DNA from: Nigrospora sphaerica | Taxonomy: Eukaryota; Ascomycota; Sordariomycetes; Amphisphaeriales; Apiosporaceae | Assembly (NCBI GenBank): GCA_018287875.1 | Contig: JAGVVL010000002.1 | Coordinates: 1,116,001-1,180,000 of the forward strand | Direction of reading: 5' to 3' | Length of the DNA stretch: 64,000 bases | Part shown: positions 36,309 through 47,136 of the stretch, one piece after another | Layout of the letters: the number at the start of each line of letters is the position of its first letter | Numbering within the stretch: the first letter of the stretch is position 1 | Notes under the pieces: generated by a model | Told to the model about the DNA's origin: nothing | The model's input: only the letters and a program-made list of their open reading frames with translations | Databases searched by the model: none | Translations under genes and position numbers: made by a program

Positions 36309-37358
36309 GACTGCGGCTGTATAGGTAGGTGGTTTGGTCTTGCGGGCGTCGCGCGGTGGTCGAGTCGAGGGTTCGGGTCGGATGGCGGTTGCGGCCGGGA
36401 AGACAAGAGGATGACGATGTGATGTGAAGCTGTACGGCCCAGATGTTCAGCGTGCGGCTTGCAGGGAGTTTAGTTGATCTGTTCCCTGGCGCGGCACGTC
36501 CAGTGTAATCCAATTAGATAAGTGCAACCGTAGAACAACGGGGGTAGCGCCGGATGCAGGTGAAAGGGGTCCTCAGGTGTTCGCTTTCGGGGCTGGAGTG
36601 GATCTCTCGGCGACGTAGCTCCAAGAGAAGCTGGAGAAAAAAGGAGCCTGCAACAGCTGAGCGGTGCAGAGCACGGCAGTATTATGGATATCACACAGAG
36701 GTAGACCGCCGAACGAGGGAAACGGTGAAGCACCTCGATCGATTGCTATCAAGCCCGACGAGGGGTTTGGTGGTAAGGGCGTCGCGATGTGTAAGCAAGG
36801 GTGCAATTAATTGTATGCAGGGCGTTACATGATAGCTGCTACGGCCCGAGCAGAAAGAAGCCTATGTTTTTTTTTTTTTTTTCTTTTTCCCCCCTTCTTT
36901 CGTCTTGGTCTCGCAGTGCAGGGTGTCCCCTTGGCTTGGGGATCACCTGGACTGCTGGGCTGTTGCTGGGCGGGACGTCCTAACCAGCGCCCATTTCCGC
37001 TGAGCAATGCGACTGGGATCCATTGGGTATGCGAGCGGCGGCGGTCTGGCCTTGGCTATTGGGCTTTTCCATACAGTGCTTTTTAGGCCGAGTGTGCAAA
37101 ATAGACTGTGCCGAGCGCCCAATTTTCCCAGCAAAAGACGTGTTTCTCACAGTGTATGAACCGTGTGCTCCGATAAGCCGCTGGAGTTCTTATCGTAACT
37201 TTTTGCAGGGGAGGATGGACTTTCTGCACCTGAAATTTTGCGACAATCTCACAGCCGCTGGGCCCCGCTAATCAATCGGCGTGTCGAGGCGACAGCATAT
37301 TCTCGACAACTTCAACCACATTCGCCTCGATCTTTCGCAATTGGGCGTACTTAACACA
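36309..37358. other. Divergent promoter region between YPT6 and NOP53
   Basis: No gene is visible. It holds a T homopolymer (about 36866-36881) and serves as the shared upstream region of the two divergent genes. Confidence 0.5.
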
Positions 37359-38741
37359 ATGCCCGTTCTACGACCCCGCGAGGGTCCCTCGACCCAGGCG
37401 CCCGCCACTTTCACACAGCCTTCAAGAAAGGGCAAGAAGGCGTGGCGCAAGAACGTCGATGTCACCGAGGTGCAGGAGGGTCTCCGGGAACTCAACGACC
37501 AGCTGATCGAGGGGTGCGTCTTTCTGCTTCGCCCGGCCGCCTTCCCGCAATGACTGACTTGAATAAACAGAGGAGTCGTTGCTGAGAAGCCCTCGGAAGA
37601 ACTCTTCACCCTCGATACTGTCGGCGACGTCGCCATCCCCAAGAAGTTTCCCAAACACACCTCGAAGCCTCTGAAAGCCGACGAGATCCTTGCCGCCCGC
37701 TCCGTAATCCCGGCAGTAGACAGCCGCAAGCGGCCTGGCGACAAGACCACGGACGGCATTGTTCCTGCGAAGCGACAGCGCGCCACCTACGTTACACAGA
37801 AGGAGCTGAACCGACTGCGCAAGGTCGCCGACGGTCGTGTCGATCTCACCGTCGAGGTATCGGATAATGTCTATGATCCGTGGGCCGCGCCTGCCGAGGT
37901 GAAGGAGCCTGATGCCCTGCACGATCTCCGAAACGACCAGAAGAGAGCGCCCAAAACCCTTAGCCAGAAGCCCATCTCTCTTGCCGCTAGCGGCAAGGCC
38001 ATTCCTGCTGTGGCCAAACCGACCGGCGCCTACAGTTACAACCCCGACTTTGCCGAGTACGAGGCCCGTCTGACCGAGGAGTCCAACAAGGCCATCGAGG
38101 CGGAGAAAAAGCGTCTCGCTGCGGAGGAAGCGGAGCGCCTCAAGAAAGAGGCCGCCGCTCGATCTGCTGCCGAGGCCGAGGCCGCCGAGGCGCGCGCCCA
38201 ATTATCCGAATGGGAGGAGGATTCGGAATGGGAGGGTGTTCAGAGCGGCGGCGAAGAGCTCAAGGTTTCCGCCAAGAGGCCCGACAGGAAATCCCAGGCT
38301 CAAAGGAACAGAATCAAGAGGCGGAAGGAAGAAGAGCGTCGTCTCAAACATGAGGCCAAAACTAAGATCAAGAAGTCCCAACTTGAAGAAATCAAGAAGC
38401 TCGCCGAGGAGGCGCGCGAAAGAGACATGGCTTTGGCTGAGGCCAGCACGGAGATCGGTAGCGCCGCAGCCGAAGAGCAAAGTCAGGAGGAAACCGACGA
38501 GGTCTTGCGGAGAAGACAGCTGGGCAAACTCAAGCTGCCAGAGAAGGACCTCGAATTGGTGTTGCCAGATGAGCTGCAGGATTCGCTGCGCAGGCTGAAG
38601 CCCGAGGGCAACCTCCTGAAGGACCGGTACCGCAACATGTTGGTAAGAGGCAAACTGGAGGCTCGGAGACGCATCCCCTTCAAGAAGCAGGCCAGGATGA
38701 AGTCCACAGAGAAGTGGTCCTACAAAGACTTTGTCATATGA
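37359..38741 (+). CDS. NOP53: Ribosome biogenesis protein NOP53
   Basis: Two exons, 37359-37513 and 37571-38741, give 441 residues; the 57 nt intron has GTGCGT and AACAG ends. The N-terminus carries the family block R-K-G-K-K-A-W-R-K-N-V-D, followed by D-P-W-A-A-P near residue 170. The middle and C-terminal parts are very rich in Glu, Lys and Arg and should form long helices; the end reads K-W-S-Y-K-D-F-V-I, a typical Nop53/GLTSCR2 tail. The protein is nucleolar, acts in 60S subunit maturation and, in yeast, recruits the Mtr4-exosome to pre-60S particles. Length is close to yeast Nop53 (455). Confidence 0.93.
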
Positions 38742-39380
38742 GCCCGCAAGGGAGGGGATACGGCCTGCACCGATACATATCACACGATACTTTTTTACCC
38801 CACAATCAAGCGAGAGTTCGATGCATGGGACAAGGGCCACCCGGTCGTACGAGAGCAATGTGCACTGCCAACTTCTTGCGGAGAAAACTGTGCAGTAGAC
38901 TGACAGCCCAACCTCACTGCATGGCTGACTAGGACCTCACTAACATGGCCAACGAAAAGGTAGTGGCCCAGACCGGCTCGCCCCGTAATGATTACACGGG
39001 TTAGTATCGTTGAAGGTCCGACTGAATACTTGAGCAAATTTATATCATGTGCGTATCTTTCGCTTATAATAGCATCGATGAGGCTTCTAAAAGAGGATGG
39101 AATGCATAAGGCAGCTTAGCATCAACAGCCAGTGACGAACGCCACACGCCTCACGTACATTCGGAATTCACGACGGCGGCGTCTCCTGAGGTCATCTATG
39201 TTCCAGAAACCGCGATAGTACAGGTGCAAAGGCACAGGGCTCAGGCGACCGCCAGAGTGTATGGCTTATCCAAGCTCTGAGGAGGCCCGGTGACCGAGAA
39301 AGTGAGGCAACATGGGAATGGGATGCGCCATGGGCAGAATGGCGTGTACGTTTGGGCGCTGACTGGTTGATGCTTTTGTT
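38742..39380. other. Intergenic region after NOP53
   Basis: No gene is visible in these 640 bases. Confidence 0.5.
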
Positions 39381-39872
39381 TCAGTCACGACGGCGGCAGT
39401 GCCAAGTGCTGATGGACAAGTTCCTGCGGTTTTCTACATGAAACACGATATCAAGGGCCGTGAACCGCGAGCACGCCCTCGCAAGACAGCAAGACACTGA
39501 GTGGTCCGCGCCCGCTGCTATATTCAAGGCTGTCACTTGGCGATGGTTCTCAATTGCGTTAGAGAGTGCGTGACTAGAGAGAACGCAACACGTCGTGGTC
39601 CTGGAGAATGGTGACCATAAGAAGGCCGCTGGAGGCAAGAGCAAAACTCTGATTGCCAAAAAGTACGGAGAAAAGATGGGCTGTTCGTCATCTAGGACAT
39701 AGAGAGAGCGGACGGCAAACGGTAGCATGGAGATGGAAGCAAGAATACCAAAGAGACCATACTTGGTCAGTCCTTCCCATCCATTGACTCGTCCACATTT
39801 CATTCCGCGGGATTGGCAGCCAGAGGTCAGCATAACGGTGCTCGCCATCAGCAACGGTAGTACCCAAAGCAT
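39381..39872 (-). CDS. Hypothetical multi-pass membrane protein, probably a fragment
   Basis: A minus-strand frame with three hydrophobic segments: one at the start (M-L-W-V-L-P-L-L-M-A-S), one around residues 35-60 and one around 70-90. The open frame continues upstream without a stop past 39900 (reading G-P-L-G-P-K-D-A-V-Y before the first Met), so the real start probably lies in an upstream exon that I cannot place. The last part of the frame after about residue 110 looks less protein-like and may be read-through. No family is recognised. It could be a remnant. Confidence 0.4.
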   Translation of the reverse strand: MLWVLPLLMASTVMLTSGCQSRGMKCGRVNGWEGLTKYGLFGILASISMLPFAVRSLYVLDDEQPIFSPYFLAIRVLLLPPAAFLWSPFSRTTTCCVLSSHALSNAIENHRQVTALNIAAGADHSVSCCLARACSRFTALDIVFHVENRRNLSISTWHCRRRD

Positions 39873-39902
39873 GTATACTGCATCCTTTGGTCCAAGAGGT
39901 CC

Positions 39903-41464
39903 AAAAGCATTCTGATGGCACAGGAAGCAGCGCCTCCTTCAACCCACCTCCCCCTCCCCCCCGGGGGGAGGAGAAGGGGTTCTTTCCTGGCAAGTGCTTC
40001 ACGAAGTGGTTCGAATCCTGCACCCAGCCCGCTCAGAGAAGCAAGGTACGTACGTATACTCAGGCTTCCGGTGGGTCAGGAACCACATCCTTGTCGCTAT
40101 GCAATGGCCCGTATGAACGTTTTGCCCCAGCGGCACTGAATGCCAGTGAATGAACCACGGCAGCGGCTCGGGAACAACCTTAACCTCGGTGAAAGCTTGT
40201 AGAAAAAACACGGCGGGCCATCGTTCTTCCCCCTTTGGCTAAAGACAGCACTTCGCCCGCTTGGCAAAGTCTTGGCCGTGGGCCTGGTGGCGTGCTGGCT
40301 ACTGTAGTATACTACCACAACCTCGCGTCTGTCGATCTTTGCTTCACAGGGCCGTACTGCGGCTCAGGGAAAGTCGTTGGCGACCCCACCTAGATAAGCC
40401 GTCCTTTCTTGTGGGGATCGGAATATTGGGTCCGGTCAGTTGTTTGTGTGTATGAATGTGCCAGTAGCCAGAGACAGCTATATCCCTTGCTCGTGACTGG
40501 TCGCCGCCCTGCCTCCATGTGCAATAGTACCTGCTTGATTGGTGTTCGGTACCGCAAACCGGGGGCAGCAATCTGCGCCCAGAGGCAGGGGAACCCGGAT
40601 TGCGTTTTCCATACGGAGCAACTCCCTTGGCTGGATCGCGGGAAAGAGGGGAGCGGGTGCCGGATCAAACCCATGCGCGCGACTCTGTCGTATATCAACT
40701 CCGGTGCCCCGGGCGTGTCCGGGGGCATGACGCGCGGCAAATGGAGGAGAAGTTGCGGTTGTTAGAACGAACGAAAACCTGCTGTGCCTGGGTTCATGGT
40801 CACCTTGGGGCTTGACCGTCCGCTCTATCGACGAACGGTGCCGCTGTCCATCGGGATTTCCAGTGAGCCGCCGGGTGGACACCCGATCTCGACGGTCGAG
40901 GAGCCAGCAGCCGAGATGCCTAGCTTGAGCTTCAGACGATTAGTTGTAGGTGAAGACAGCCCGGCGGCCTGGCGGGAGGGGCGTTCCCAGATTCAGGCAC
41001 AGATCGCTATCCACTCTTTGCTGGCGAATATGGGCCATGCCCCCCTGACTAGCAATGCGGACAAGCCGTGACAACCGGGGCTTTTCTTTGTCAGTGGCCC
41101 TGCTCGTCATCGCCATGTTATTGCAGGGCACCCGCAGGTGAATACGGGGGGGATGGGTATGGCGACGAGGGAGGTAGATGGGTACGGGGGGGTCAATTTC
41201 TTCCAATAATCCGAAGGCGACCAGTGACACTTCCGGTACGAAGCTGGTTGTAGACCTTCATGCTATTGACTATATCAAGGCAGTAAATCTCGGACCGAGG
41301 AATAGTTGTCCCTTGCTTTTCCCCCTCACCGCGTCCTGGAGCAAACACCAGCGTTCTCCTCCGCTTCAACGTATAAATACTCGGCCCTCCCTCGTTGACA
41401 AAAGGGTTTACGCAAATCTTCTTGATCCCCCCAACCTATCCCCTAATCAGCAAGTTCCCTCAAG
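39903..41464. other. Intergenic region before the dioxygenase
   Basis: No supportable gene. A T-arm-like word (GGTTCGAATCC) near 40007 lacks a matching stem and is not a tRNA. The end is the dioxygenase promoter. Confidence 0.45.
41372..41379 (+). promoter_or_regulatory. TATA box of the intradiol dioxygenase gene
   Basis: TATAAATA lies 86 bp before the start codon, preceded by a pyrimidine-rich stretch. Position and sequence fit a fungal core promoter for an inducible gene. Confidence 0.6.
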
Positions 41465-42724
41465 ATGCGTTTCTCGTCTGCCCTCGTTGGCGCCTTCGCC
41501 GCCACCATGGTCACCGCCCACCCGGGCGCCAACGTCGAGGAGGAGGCCATGGAGCGTCGTGAGTTCCTCGTCAACTCCAAGCGCACGACCCTGGACCACT
41601 GCTCGGCCCAGATCAAGGCCCGTGGTCTGGGGAAGGCCGGTGCCCTCCGCCGCCGCTCTCTCTTCGAGAACAAGGCCAAGCGCGGCGTCGTTGAGCGTGC
41701 CCTGGGCGATCTTAACAAGTCGCACCACTCGGATGCCGACTACGATGCCAACACGCTGCCGACCGATCTCTTCGCCAAGGAGAAGTCGTGCCTTCTGCAT
41801 CCCGAGACCACCGAGGGTCCTTACTGTAAGTTTGCGCGCTCGTCTCCGTGGAACATGGGCGGCCCTGGGTCGGATCCGGCTTGACTGACCACGGCTCCCT
41901 TGGTTGTAGACGTCGCCGGCGAGTACATCCGTAGCGATCTTACCGAGGACGAGCAGGGTGTCCCCTTGACCCTGGACTTGGCCATCTACGACATTGAGAC
42001 TTGCGAGCCCGTCACCGACACCTGGGTCGAGATCTGGTGTAAGTACTCGCTCGAACCCATGCCACCGGGACGCCTTTGCGCCATCGCTCGGGCTGTCAAA
42101 GTACACCGACGACGTGGCTGACCATGGGAACAGCTTGCAACTCGACTGGTATCTACGCCGGTGTCCCCTCGGGTGCCGACTACACGCCGGCTCCGGAGAA
42201 CGTGGATACCACCTTCCTCCGCGGTTTCCAGGAGACGGACCAGAGCGGCGCTGTCCAGTTCCACACCCTCTTCCCCGGTCATTACACCGGCCGCACCCAG
42301 CACATTCACATCGCCGTGCACCCCGACGCCACCCCCCGCGCCAACCAGACGATTCTGGACACGACCGTCAGCCACGTGTAAGCGCCCTTTCGGTATATAG
42401 GCTTCCTTGGGAGAAAAGACTGACACCGAGTCGCGCAGTGGTCAGGTATACTTTGACCAGGACCTCAGCGCCCAGGTCGAGAAGCTTGAGCCCTACAGCA
42501 GTAACTCGCAGGCCGTCACCACCAACGACAAGGACAGCCTGCTCCTCGTCGACCTGGCCGTTTCCGACCCCATCACCGAGTATGTCATGCTGGGCGACAA
42601 GGTCGAGGACGGCATCCTGGCTTGGTACAGCTTCGGCCTCAACATGACGGCCGCCCGACAGATCAGCGTCGCCGCTACCTATTATGAGGGTGGGGGTGTT
42701 GCCACTCCCAAGAAGGAGCAGTAG
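41465..42724 (+). CDS. Secreted intradiol ring-cleavage dioxygenase
   Basis: Four exons, 41465-41825, 41910-42038, 42134-42377 and 42439-42724, give 339 residues; introns are 84, 95 and 61 nt with GTAAGT-type donors. A signal peptide is evident (M-R-F-S-S-A-L-V-G-A-F-A-A then T-A-H-P). The non-haem Fe(III) ligands are recognisable: Tyr in T-E-G-P-Y-Y-V (about residue 120), Tyr in P-G-H-Y-T-G-R and two His in T-Q-H-I-H-I-A-V-H (about 225). The family opens catechol-type rings between the hydroxyl groups; secreted fungal members act on plant or lignin-derived phenolics, which is inferred here. The third exon joins as W-S-C-N-S-T-G. The C-terminal tail of about 90 residues is typical of the extracellular group. 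Confidence 0.92.
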
Positions 42725-44190
42725 AGGAAACCGGTGCTTCCAAGATCCCTGGTCGGAAGCTGTTTTCCCTAGCCGGTCATGGTTCACGGGGGCTCTACAG
42801 TTGATGAGCATTCCGTTCGATGCCTGATTCCGGTTACTCTGAACAACGATCCATGATTCATGACGAGAATACCTGGAAAGACCCTCAGAAGAAGGACAAA
42901 CTAGGTAGCTCAATACGACCGACGCGCACAGCCACTTCAACAAAGAAGGGTAAAATGTGATTCCTTCATCGAGACGAGTCAAACCCCTCTCGATTATCGG
43001 ACGCTGACTTACCAGACCTCGGGGATGTATCCTTGCTCACCCTTGCAGGGTTTACACCTCCTACGACTCTGACTGGTCCCCTGGCTATATATTCGGGTTA
43101 CTCGTTCTTCCAACCCATCCCTGATGCTACAGTTGTGCTCCCCGGGAAGCGAGGAGCTGAAACGCAAAAATTGCGCCGGGCTCGCGGTGAAAAGCGTAGG
43201 AGCACGTCGGGGCGGGCGGACTGGCAAACGGTATTGTGCACGTACGACGCGAGCCATGTCTATCCTGAAGCGCTCTCCCCTGGCTTCCGCCCCCGGCATG
43301 GGCAGTGGTCGCGTAGCTGGCAGGTCCTCGGGTGACCGTTCGTACCTTTTCCCGTCTTGAATATTCATACTCTTCGTGACGTCACCGAGGCCGTTGTTCT
43401 GGGAGGGGACGCGGCCTCCGTGGAGGACGTTCCGTGGTCCTCGCCGGGGACGGGCCCGGATTACCCTGTCAAGATTGGTACACTACGTCGGCAAAGGAGA
43501 ACGAAATGGCTGCCTTATCCGACTTTCCGAGCTCTTTAGCAGCTCTTTACGGGTGTGCTGGCCGGGCTGCGAGTCATAGATGCAAGCGGCCAAGTTTCCG
43601 TTCACATTGAGCTGTTTAAAACAACTCTACCGGCGAATAGGGATTTGGGGTGTGTAGCTAAAGGTCGGCGGGCGTGGGTTCGCTTCCATGTCAGTACGGC
43701 CTGTCATAATCAGACGTATCAACAGGTGCCTTACCTATGCAGCATAGAATCGAATAATTCGATTCTCTCCCTCGGCCTATCCCGCCAAACCCTTAGGAAA
43801 CAGGCCGCGTGCTTCATCATACCCTCGAGCCGGCCCGCTCTCCACCTGTTCAACAGTCTCTCAGTACTTAATGACCGGTATTTTCCCAGGCCGTTGAATC
43901 ACGCATTGACAAACTCGGTAGACCTCGTCACTCAAGTCGCGCGATACACGCTATCTATCCCCCGACACGGATGAACCCCCAATAATGCCCACCTCGCTTC
44001 TCCCGTTCTTGAATCCGAACCAACAACCATAATCGTTTGACCATCCCCCATCTAGTCTGCCACAGCTCCAACCACGTCGTAGACACGACGAAACTCCCAA
44101 TAAGCAACACACTCCACCCACACAACTGTTTTACATTGTGATCAGCAATAAACGTCGACTTCTTCAAGAATATCATTGGCTTGTTCAATG
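42725..44190. other. Intergenic region before tRNA-Glu
   Basis: No supportable gene; frames are short and without family features. Confidence 0.45.
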
Positions 44191-44277
44191 TCCGATGTGG
44201 TGTAATGGCTAACATTTGACGCTCTCATTGGAAAGCATCCATCCGTCAAGCTCGGGGTTCGATTCCCCGCATCGGAG
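44191..44277 (+). tRNA. tRNA-Glu (CUC) with a 15 nt intron
   Basis: A 7 bp acceptor stem pairs TCCGATG (44191-44197) with CATCGGA (44270-44276), with discriminator G at 44277. The anticodon stem TGACG (44217-44221) pairs with CGTCA (44244-44248); the loop reads CT-CTC-A, giving anticodon CTC at 44224-44226. The intron occupies 44228-44242, directly after the base 3' of the anticodon, as in other nuclear tRNA introns. The T-arm CGGGG-TTCGATT-CCCCG is perfect and contains the B box. Mature length is 72 nt. Confidence 0.93.
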
Positions 44278-44304
44278 TACATCTCCCAGCTCAAATGAGC
44301 AAAT

Positions 44305-44319
44305 CTTTTTGTCCTTTTT
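44305..44319 (+). terminator. RNA polymerase III terminator of tRNA-Glu
   Basis: A T5 run followed by a T6 run lies about 28 bp after the tRNA 3' end, as expected for pol III termination. Confidence 0.7.
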
Positions 44320-44696
44320 TAGACGTTTCATTATGTGTGCTTTCTAGTTGTCCAAGTTTTTTTTGCCTATTTATTGTATATACAGTTACCGGCTTCACTG
44401 TTGTTTAATGTATGTGATATAAATTTTGGTCGCTTCTTTTGCTTCATTTCGCTGTAAAGGCGAGGTAGATAGTTGGTTGTAAAGTGGCAACTCTACTTGT
44501 CGTCAAGCCATCTTTTCGAAGTGGCCAGCATCGGTAGAGAATGGTGCAGCAAGGAACACCCACAACCCGTTTCATGGCGTCGATATACACTTCATGCATA
44601 CCTGTATGTAAGGTACGTCAACGGGCGACAGCAAACGTACCAATCTTTAGCTGGATGTCATGAGAAATGTGTGGACTACCCTCAATCTGCGCATGG
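44320..44696. other. Intergenic region after tRNA-Glu
   Basis: AT-rich at first, then the 3' flank of the CHMP7 gene; no gene is visible. Confidence 0.5.
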
Positions 44697-46138
44697 TCAT
44701 TCCGCAGCCAGTTTGACGGGGTCTTCCTGGATTCGTCCCTTCTCAGTAGACTCCGCTTCGCCATCTTTGACCGGTCCAACGGGACCCAGCTTCTCCAGCT
44801 CGGCAAGGCGTTGCCTCGTCTCCTCGGCCTCTTTCTCCAGCTCCGCTTCCCGCTTGGCGGCCTCGATCTCCTCCTCCTTCTTCCGCTCCTCGGCAAGCAT
44901 GGCCTCGAGCTCCTCGTCCACTTCAGCCTCGTCGACCGTTCCGGCAGCGCCGGCTTCCGATATGACGTTGCCAACCTCGTCGACTTCGTCCATCTGTTCG
45001 CGTAATTTGTCGAACATCTCATCGACCTTCTCCGCACCACCCACCTGGGCGTTGAGACTCTTCAGAGCAACGGTGCTCGACTGCATCACCTTGACGAGTT
45101 GCACGTTGTCTGCCGCCTGCTCAACCTTGGCAGCCACTTCTTCGAGCTGGTTAAGCGTCGCGTAGCGTGTAGCAAGAGTGGCCTCGGCCTGCTTCTTGGA
45201 TTTCAGCGCGGCCATCGCCGAGACCCTGTTCTTCTTCTGGACGGCCTGTTGTGCACTCAGGTTCAGCTCGTCAATCCTCTTGCTCAGGAGCTCGGTTTGC
45301 TTGTTCAGGTCTTCGATCAGCTCCTTCAGACTCGCGATGGCCGTGTCTTCCTGGGTGATCACTTTGTCCTCGGCATCCGGGCCGTGAATCTTGATGGTGG
45401 ACCCATCGGTTGCCAATACGCCCTTGTCTCGCGACAAGAACTTGACCAGGACATCAAAATCCGCCTCGGACAGAGGCTGTTCATCTCCCAGGACGCCCTC
45501 GAAGGTTCGCCTGAAATGTGCCTTGGAGAAGGTGCGCTCAAACCGCGATGTCCGGTTTCTGGTGTCCTCGTCGAAGAGTTTGGCACCTGTCTCGAGGTTC
45601 GTAATGACAACGAACCTGCCCTTGGGCATTTTCCCGTCCGCACCCGGCTGGCCCAATACCCCGACCGTCCTCAGGCCCCAACGGATGGCACCCCAGCCGA
45701 GGGAGCCCCAGCTTCGGTGATAGATGCTTTCGGTGGCCTTCATGAAGTTGGTGAGGGGCATCATCTCGTTGTTGGCAACGGCCTCGGCCAGGACAGCGCC
45801 CAAGGAGAGCGGCTGGCCAAACTTCTTGCTCTCCAAGGAGCGCAGCAGGGAATTGTCGAGTTCGAGGACGAAGTGCGACGGCTGCGCAGACCGCGACGGC
45901 ACACGGCCAGCTAGTAACGCCGAAGACAGGCCGTGTTTCCACGCCGCGACGTTGGCGGCGAAGCCATCGGGGTTGATGGTGCGGAGGGGGGTGAAGTCGG
46001 AGTAGAGGGCAGGGAGACGGGCCCTAGAGCGACGATGTTAGCCCGCAGGACTACTCTCCCAAGCCAAGCGGCAGCCGGGGAAACGGACTTGCGGAAATCA
46101 GCCTCGTTCTCGACGAGGTAGGTCAGTAATTCACTCAT
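44697..46138 (-). CDS. Snf7-family ESCRT-III protein, CHMP7-like
   Basis: Two exons on the minus strand, 46138-46089 and 46023-44697, give 458 residues. The 65 nt intron has an atypical GTCCGT donor but a good GCTAAC branch site and TCTAG acceptor, and it joins F-R-K to A-R-L-P-A-L-Y-S-D-F in frame. The N-terminal half (about 1-230) is the winged-helix-like CHMP7 region; the C-terminal half is a Snf7 core of charged coiled-coil helices (L-N-K-Q-T-E-L-L-S-K-R-I and later A-L-K-S-L-N-A-Q-V-G). The tail is highly acidic. CHMP7 proteins link ESCRT-III to the nuclear envelope and surveil nuclear pores; that role is inferred by family. Confidence 0.88.
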
Positions 46139-47136
46139 GGCCGAGTACGATCAGGTGCGGGAGCAGCAGCCGAGCGATTCCTGGTCCTGGTGGCGGCGCA
46201 ACGGACCGACCTGAGAAGGCAAGACAGGCACCGAATGAGGCGATCGGACGGACAAAGGGGAGGAGTGACTTGGCGCGCTTTCGTCCCGCGAGCTCGCCGG
46301 AAGATGCCCACAGGCCAGGCAACCTAGCAGCAACCCCGAGATAGGTTGGTCGCGTTGATTGGCCCGTCCTCTTCTCTTCAGCGCTGCGCAGATGATCGCG
46401 GATTACGATCTAAGATGGGACGGGATGCAAAAGGGAAAGGCGTGATGAGGGCCTCTGGGAAAGGCGCATCCAACTTCTTGCAGGGGGGGGGGTCGTAATC
46501 GCTTATCAGCGCGACGTCACTAGTTGTAACGCCACGAGGCGAGCATTGAAGGTTGGCGGCAGCGGCAACGCTTCACGTGAAAAAGTGCCTCTACATACCT
46601 ACATCACGTAATTGTGTACATAAGGTACATCCGTGTATGTGACGGGCTATAATACCTCCGATGCAGCCTCCTTTTACCTACGATGTAATATGAATAGTGT
46701 TGCGTTTAAGAGCCTGCTCGAAAATCGGAGAAACACTTCCCATCGACCTCCAGTGTATTCCTTTGATTTCCGTCCTACTTCTTGATCGATATGTACCTAC
46801 TAACCTAAGTACCTAAGGAAGACCTGGCAACGCCCCCAAAGCCTTCGCTTAACCAGCTCCAAGCCGTGTAAACCCAGGTGGCTCGCAAACAGATCCAGGA
46901 AATGTAAATGTACCGGCAGGTTGCGTGTATGGACGCAGAGTTATAGGAAACAGCCCTACTGGATTCAGATGGGCAGTCAAAATCGCGGGTTGTAAACCTG
47001 TGTAAACCACACATGTTCGACAGGTAGACACTGCGCGCGTCATGGGTATCTTCTTTATCTCACAGAATACTACTCGTCTGTTTGTCCACCGTCAGTGTCT
47101 CCGGGCTTCTTCTACAACGGGGTGCAAGCGACTTGG
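46139..47136. other. Intergenic region between CHMP7 and RAD18
   Basis: No gene is visible. Several TACCTA/AAGTA motifs cluster at 46594-46625 and 46793-46818. Confidence 0.5.

Noticed and set aside
39990..40030. tRNA-like T-arm word GGTTCGAATCC
   Set aside because: The flanking bases do not pair as a T-stem and no acceptor or anticodon stem fits.
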